Source: Aurantibacter_A sp039941195 | GTDB lineage: Bacteria > Bacteroidota > Bacteroidia > Flavobacteriales > Flavobacteriaceae | Direction: 5' to 3' | NCBI RefSeq assembly: GCF_039941195.1 | Contig: NZ_JBDVFA010000086.1 | Location: 50,487 to 114,486 of the forward strand | Length of the DNA: 64,000 nt | Shown here: positions 61,188-64,000 of the stretch, one piece after another | How the letters are laid out: the number at the start of each line of letters is the position of its first letter | Position numbering within the stretch: the first letter of the stretch is position 1 | Translations under genes and position numbers: made by a program | The notes under the pieces: generated by a model | What the model was told of the DNA's origin: nothing | Databases searched by the model: none | What the model saw: only the letters and a program-made list of their open reading frames with translations

Positions 61188-63236
61188 ATGCGAAATTTTT
61201 TGGACAAGATTTTTAAAAATCAATCCCATATTTATAAAACCATATTGTATATAGTTACGGTATGCTTCATAGTTTTCTTTTTTCCGAAAGGGGGACAGTT
61301 TAAATATGAATTTCAAAAAGGGAAAACTTGGCAATATGAAAACTTATATGCGCCTTTTGATTTCTCTATAAATAAAAGTGAGTCGGACGTATTAAACGAG
61401 AAAAATCAAATTCAAGACGAAAAACTTGATTATTATAAATGCGACTTACAAGTTTTTGATGATGTTAGTGCAACATTCGATAAACGTTTTCCAATCATTT
61501 TTTCTTCAGAAAAATATAATTCGCGTCAACTAGTAACATTAAAAGAAGCTGCTAACGATATACTTAATAACTTATATGAATTTGGTGTAGTTCGTACTAA
61601 AGCTAAGGGTAGTGTTTTTAAAGATATTTATCTTGTTAAGAATCAAGAGGCAACAAGGATAGAGTATAATAAGCTAAGAAGTATAGGTTATTTAGATAGT
61701 TCAATAGATGCGTTTTTAAAAGGTAGAGGGTTAAGTTCGTTTTCTTCGAGCTATAAAGAGTTATTTTCAGGCTTGGTTAAACCTAATGTTTCTTTTGATA
61801 AAGACTTAACACAAAAAGCATTAGAGAGTGAATTGTCTAAAATTTCTCATACCAGAGGTACAGTTTCTGAAGGCGATTTAATAATAGCTAGAGGCGAAGT
61901 AGTTGAGGCCGAAAATTTAAATGTTTTAAATTCTTTAAAAGGGGAATTTGCTTCAGAACTTTGGGCAAATAATAATTTTTATTACATCATTAGTGGTTAT
62001 ACCGTATTAGTAGCTTTAGTATTGATGATGCTTTTTCTTTTTCTAAAAAAGTACCGTATTGAAATTTTTGAGAACAATACTAAAGTAACATTCATCTTCT
62101 TTAATATGGCCTTAATGGTATTCATTACTACGTTAGTGGTGAAGTATAATGAAGCTTATATTTTTGTAGTACCACTTTGCATTTTACCTTTAATTATTAA
62201 AACATTTTTTGATGCGCGATTAGCACTTTTTGTTCATGTGTTGGCTGTATTAATTTTGGGTTTTGTGGTGCCTAATAGTTATGAATATATCTTCTTGCAG
62301 ATTATAGCAGGTATTATTACCATACTAACCGTATCTCAATTATATAAGCGAGCGAATTTGTTTATTTCAGTAGGACAAATAACCTTAATTTATATGGTGG
62401 GTTATTTGGCATTCCATACCATACACGAGGGTAATCTTAAAAATATAGAATGGTTTGCTTTGGGCTTATTTCTATTAAACGGGATGATAACATTATTTGT
62501 GCAACCATTGATTTACATATATGAGAAAATCTTTGGTTTAGTATCTGATGTTTCCCTTTTAGAGCTCTCCGATACTAATTCTTCACTTTTAAAAGAATTG
62601 TCAAATAAAGCGCCCGGCACGTTCCATCATTCTATGCAAGTATCAAATTTGGCGGAGGCCGCTGCTAATGAAATTGGTGCCAATGCAATGTTAGTTAGGG
62701 TAGGGGCTTTGTATCATGATATCGGTAAAATGGAAAATCCTACTTTCTTTACTGAAAATCAGATTACAAATGTAAATCCACACGATGAGGTTTCATCCAA
62801 AGAAAGTGCAAAAATAATAATTGATCATGTTATTAATGGAATAGAAATAGCGCGAAAAAATAACTTACCAGATCGTGTTATTGATTTTATTCGTTCGCAC
62901 CATGGTTCCACTACGGTATATTATTTTTATAAAAAGCAGCAAGCAGTTGAGGAAAATGTAAATATTGAAGACTTTAGTTATCCTGGGCCGTTGCCCTTTT
63001 CGAAAGAAACAGCCATATTGATGATGGCCGACTCTGTAGAAGCTGCTTCTAAAAGCCTTAAAAATCCTACTTTTTTAATAATAGACCAGTTTGTGGATAA
63101 GATTATTGATGGCCAAATGGCGGCGGGGCAGTTCGTTAATGCGAATATTACGTTTAGAGAGATTGCTAGTGTGAAAAAAGTAATGAAACAAAAGCTAACT
63201 AATATTTATCATTTACGCGTAGAATATCCAGAATAG
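61188..63236 (+). CDS. 7TM-HD metal-dependent phosphohydrolase, PgpH-like
   Basis: 682-aa membrane protein. A first membrane segment at about 15-36, a large extracytoplasmic 7TMR-HDED domain to about 265, a cluster of six or seven membrane helices about 270-455, and a cytoplasmic HD domain with the HDIG-like motif H510-D511-IGKM. The layout is that of PgpH, which degrades cyclic di-AMP in Firmicutes; a similar second-messenger role is inferred. Start at 61188 follows the promoter and gives the usual short basic N-terminus; the in-frame TTG at 61167 lies inside the promoter box. Confidence 0.87.
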   Translation: MRNFLDKIFKNQSHIYKTILYIVTVCFIVFFFPKGGQFKYEFQKGKTWQYENLYAPFDFSINKSESDVLNEKNQIQDEKLDYYKCDLQVFDDVSATFDKRFPIIFSSEKYNSRQLVTLKEAANDILNNLYEFGVVRTKAKGSVFKDIYLVKNQEATRIEYNKLRSIGYLDSSIDAFLKGRGLSSFSSSYKELFSGLVKPNVSFDKDLTQKALESELSKISHTRGTVSEGDLIIARGEVVEAENLNVLNSLKGEFASELWANNNFYYIISGYTVLVALVLMMLFLFLKKYRIEIFENNTKVTFIFFNMALMVFITTLVVKYNEAYIFVVPLCILPLIIKTFFDARLALFVHVLAVLILGFVVPNSYEYIFLQIIAGIITILTVSQLYKRANLFISVGQITLIYMVGYLAFHTIHEGNLKNIEWFALGLFLLNGMITLFVQPLIYIYEKIFGLVSDVSLLELSDTNSSLLKELSNKAPGTFHHSMQVSNLAEAAANEIGANAMLVRVGALYHDIGKMENPTFFTENQITNVNPHDEVSSKESAKIIIDHVINGIEIARKNNLPDRVIDFIRSHHGSTTVYYFYKKQQAVEENVNIEDFSYPGPLPFSKETAILMMADSVEAASKSLKNPTFLIIDQFVDKIIDGQMAAGQFVNANITFREIASVKKVMKQKLTNIYHLRVEYPE

Positions 63237-63410
63237 GTAAAAATATAGCAGATTATTTTGGCACATAATAGTTGGGATTCTCTGGTGTGCAGCTAATTAT
63301 GAAAATAGTAAAAAAAATACATTAATTATTGTGTTTTAATAATTGAAAAAATGTACATTTGCAACCGCATTTTCCCGATAGGGAATTGCTTAAGTTCTTT
63401 AAAAGAAATA
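63237..63410. other. Intergenic region before the tRNA pair, with promoter and boxA-like leader
   Basis: Contains the tRNA promoter (63329-63361) and, at about 63393-63404, AGTTCTTTAAAA, which resembles the boxA antitermination element (GCTCTTTAACA). No terminator for the 7TM-HD gene was seen. Nothing else is supported. Confidence 0.5.
63329..63361 (+). promoter_or_regulatory. Promoter of the tRNA-Ser/tRNA-Pro transcript
   Basis: TTG at 63329-63331 and TACATTTG at 63354-63361, spacer 22 nt. The transcript would start about 45 nt before the tRNA-Ser. Confidence 0.5.
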
Positions 63411-63498
63411 GGAGAGGTGCCTGAGTGGCCGAAAGGAGCGGTTTGCTAAATCGTCGTACCCCAAAAGGGTACCCAGGGTTCGAATCCCTGTCTCTCCG
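63411..63498 (+). tRNA. tRNA-Ser (anticodon GCT)
   Basis: 88-nt class II tRNA. Acceptor GGAGAGG pairs with TCTCTCC (G7-T66 wobble), D-arm follows TGCCTGAGTGGCC-G, anticodon loop TTGCTAA reads GCT (Ser, AGC/AGT), a long variable arm GTACCCCAAAAGGGTAC, T-arm CAGGGTTCGAATCCCTG, discriminator G. 3' CCA not encoded, so RNase Z trimming and CCA addition are needed. Confidence 0.96.
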
Positions 63499-63593
63499 CA
63501 ATTATCTGCGAGAGTAGGCAGTTGAAATAATAACAATGAATATTAATACCGGTTTATTCATTGTATGCTATTAAAATAGCAAACACTCATTTT

Positions 63594-63668
63594 CGGGGTG
63601 TAGCGTAGCCCGGTTATCGCGCCGCGTTTGGGACGCGGAGGTCGCAGGTTCGAATCCTGCCACCCCGA
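63594..63668 (+). tRNA. tRNA-Pro (anticodon TGG)
   Basis: Acceptor CGGGGTG / CACCCCG, D-arm AGCGTAGCCCGGTTATCGCG, anticodon stem CCGCG / CGCGG with loop TTTGGGA (TGG), T-arm GCAGGTTCGAATCCTGC, discriminator A. CCA is not encoded. It is followed by terminator 63675-63702. The minus-strand ORF across it is an artefact. Confidence 0.97.
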
Positions 63669-63674
63669 CAAAAG

Positions 63675-63702
63675 CCAGTTCAGAAATGAACTGGTTTTTT
63701 TT
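63675..63702 (+). terminator. Terminator of the tRNA transcript
   Basis: CCAGTTCA-GAAA-TGAACTGG followed by eight T. Confidence 0.9.
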
Positions 63703-63757
63703 ATGGTAATAATTGGAGCAGGTTCTCCCGAAGCTTCGGGACTGCCACCTCGACAAA

Positions 63758-63787
63758 AGCCTGTTCAGCAATGAGCTGGCTTTTTTT
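63758..63787 (+). terminator. Second copy of the tRNA terminator
   Basis: AGCCTGTTCA / TGAGCTGGCT hairpin with two mismatches or wobbles, followed by T-run; a partly decayed copy of the first terminator. Confidence 0.7.
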
Positions 63788-63888
63788 ATGGTAATAATTG
63801 GAGCCGGTTCTTCAATATTTTTGGGTAAATCTTAGTTTTTGTTTCGTTACTAAAACTGTACTTTTAGGTTCCAAATAAGTTTTCTTAA

Positions 63889-64000
63889 ATGAAGACAATT
63901 AAAGAATTGATAGCGTTGATAACGCTAAATAGAATAGATGATACCATATTTGAAGGTGAAAATTATCAAGCACCTTGGGGAAGAGTTTTTGGTGGACAAG
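63889..64000 (+). CDS. tesB: Acyl-CoA thioesterase II (TesB), 3' end outside the window
   Basis: The first 37 codons are present (MKTIKELIALITLNRIDDTIF...). The end APWGRVFGGQ matches the N-terminal hotdog motif of TesB-type acyl-CoA thioesterases, which hydrolyse acyl-CoA to free acid and CoA. Cut by the window end, so only the N-terminal strand and helix are visible; assignment rests on the WGRVFGGQ motif. Confidence 0.72.
   Translation, partial: MKTIKELIALITLNRIDDTIFEGENYQAPWGRVFGGQ

Larger units (their letters stand above)
63657..63811 (+). repeat. 85-bp tandem duplication of the tRNA-Pro 3' end and its terminator
   Basis: 63657-63726 and 63742-63811 align at an offset of exactly 85 bp: CTGCCACC(C/T)CGACAAAAGCC, then the terminator hairpin, then ATGGTAATAATTGGAGC(A/C)GGTTCT. 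Between them lies a perfect 14-bp palindrome CCCGAAGCTTCGGG (63727-63740). Confidence 0.78.

Noticed and set aside
63571..63771. 66-aa minus-strand ORF with GVAGFEPATSASQTRRDNRATLH
   Set aside because: It is the antisense of tRNA-Pro and its duplicated end; this peptide is a well-known false protein from antisense tRNA.

Overview
The window is a low-GC chromosomal segment from a bacterium of the phylum Bacteroidota, almost certainly family Flavobacteriaceae. Supporting this: a six-domain S1 protein; a gliding-phylum type IX secretion (T9SS) C-terminal sorting domain on three giant secreted proteins; promoters of the TTTG-N19-TAnnTTTG type; starts without recognisable Shine-Dalgarno sequences; and lineage families such as DUF3822, ClpC next to GyrA, and a 110-residue partner fused by overlap to RNase Z. 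I see no transposase, integrase, prophage, CRISPR array or resistance cassette.

Layout. 1-8 kb: 30S protein S1 (5' end outside the window), then a co-directional run pyrR-pyrB-orf110-rnz, pdxH, and a histidine phosphatase overlapping polyphosphate kinase. 8-16 kb: miaE, a small TMEM220-like membrane protein, dnaX, the RNase P RNA, and a reverse-strand group (membrane-anchored hypothetical, DUF3822, rsmD, RluA-type pseudouridine synthase), then a RecD-like helicase and DUF4126. 16-19.6 kb: a sugar/lipid envelope cluster with kdsB, a HAD phosphatase, a KdnB-like Kdo 8-oxidase and a PlsC-like acyltransferase. 19.9-39.4 kb: three tandem giant secreted proteins (1451, 1745 and 3093 aa) built from lamin-tail, HYR, malectin-like, PKD, BspA-type repeat and Asp-box propeller modules, all ending in T9SS sorting domains. 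39.4-43.4 kb: reverse-strand run gcvT-glsA-epimerase-PCD-yebC. 43.5-50 kb: secreted aminopeptidase P and the thrA-thrB-thrC operon. 50-61 kb: Nnr NAD(P)HX repair enzyme, a small STAS-like protein, clpC, gyrA, a TPR protein, an NlpC/P60-like protein and thiolase. 61-64 kb: a 7TM-HD phosphohydrolase, tRNA-Ser(GCT), tRNA-Pro(TGG) and the start of an acyl-CoA thioesterase II.

Most genes are housekeeping. The parts that deserve attention are: (1) a 160-nt leader in front of thrA, with a textbook promoter and a 29-codon Thr/Ile-rich leader peptide, i.e. a candidate thr attenuator; (2) the giant T9SS locus, with an upstream array of helically phased TTGTG/TCACAA motifs and no consensus -7 box; (3) an NlpC/P60 protein whose catalytic Cys is replaced by Asn; (4) KdnB beside KdsB without KdnA; and (5) an 85-bp duplication of the tRNA-Pro 3' end plus its terminator. 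All calls are from reading the sequence; no database search was run.
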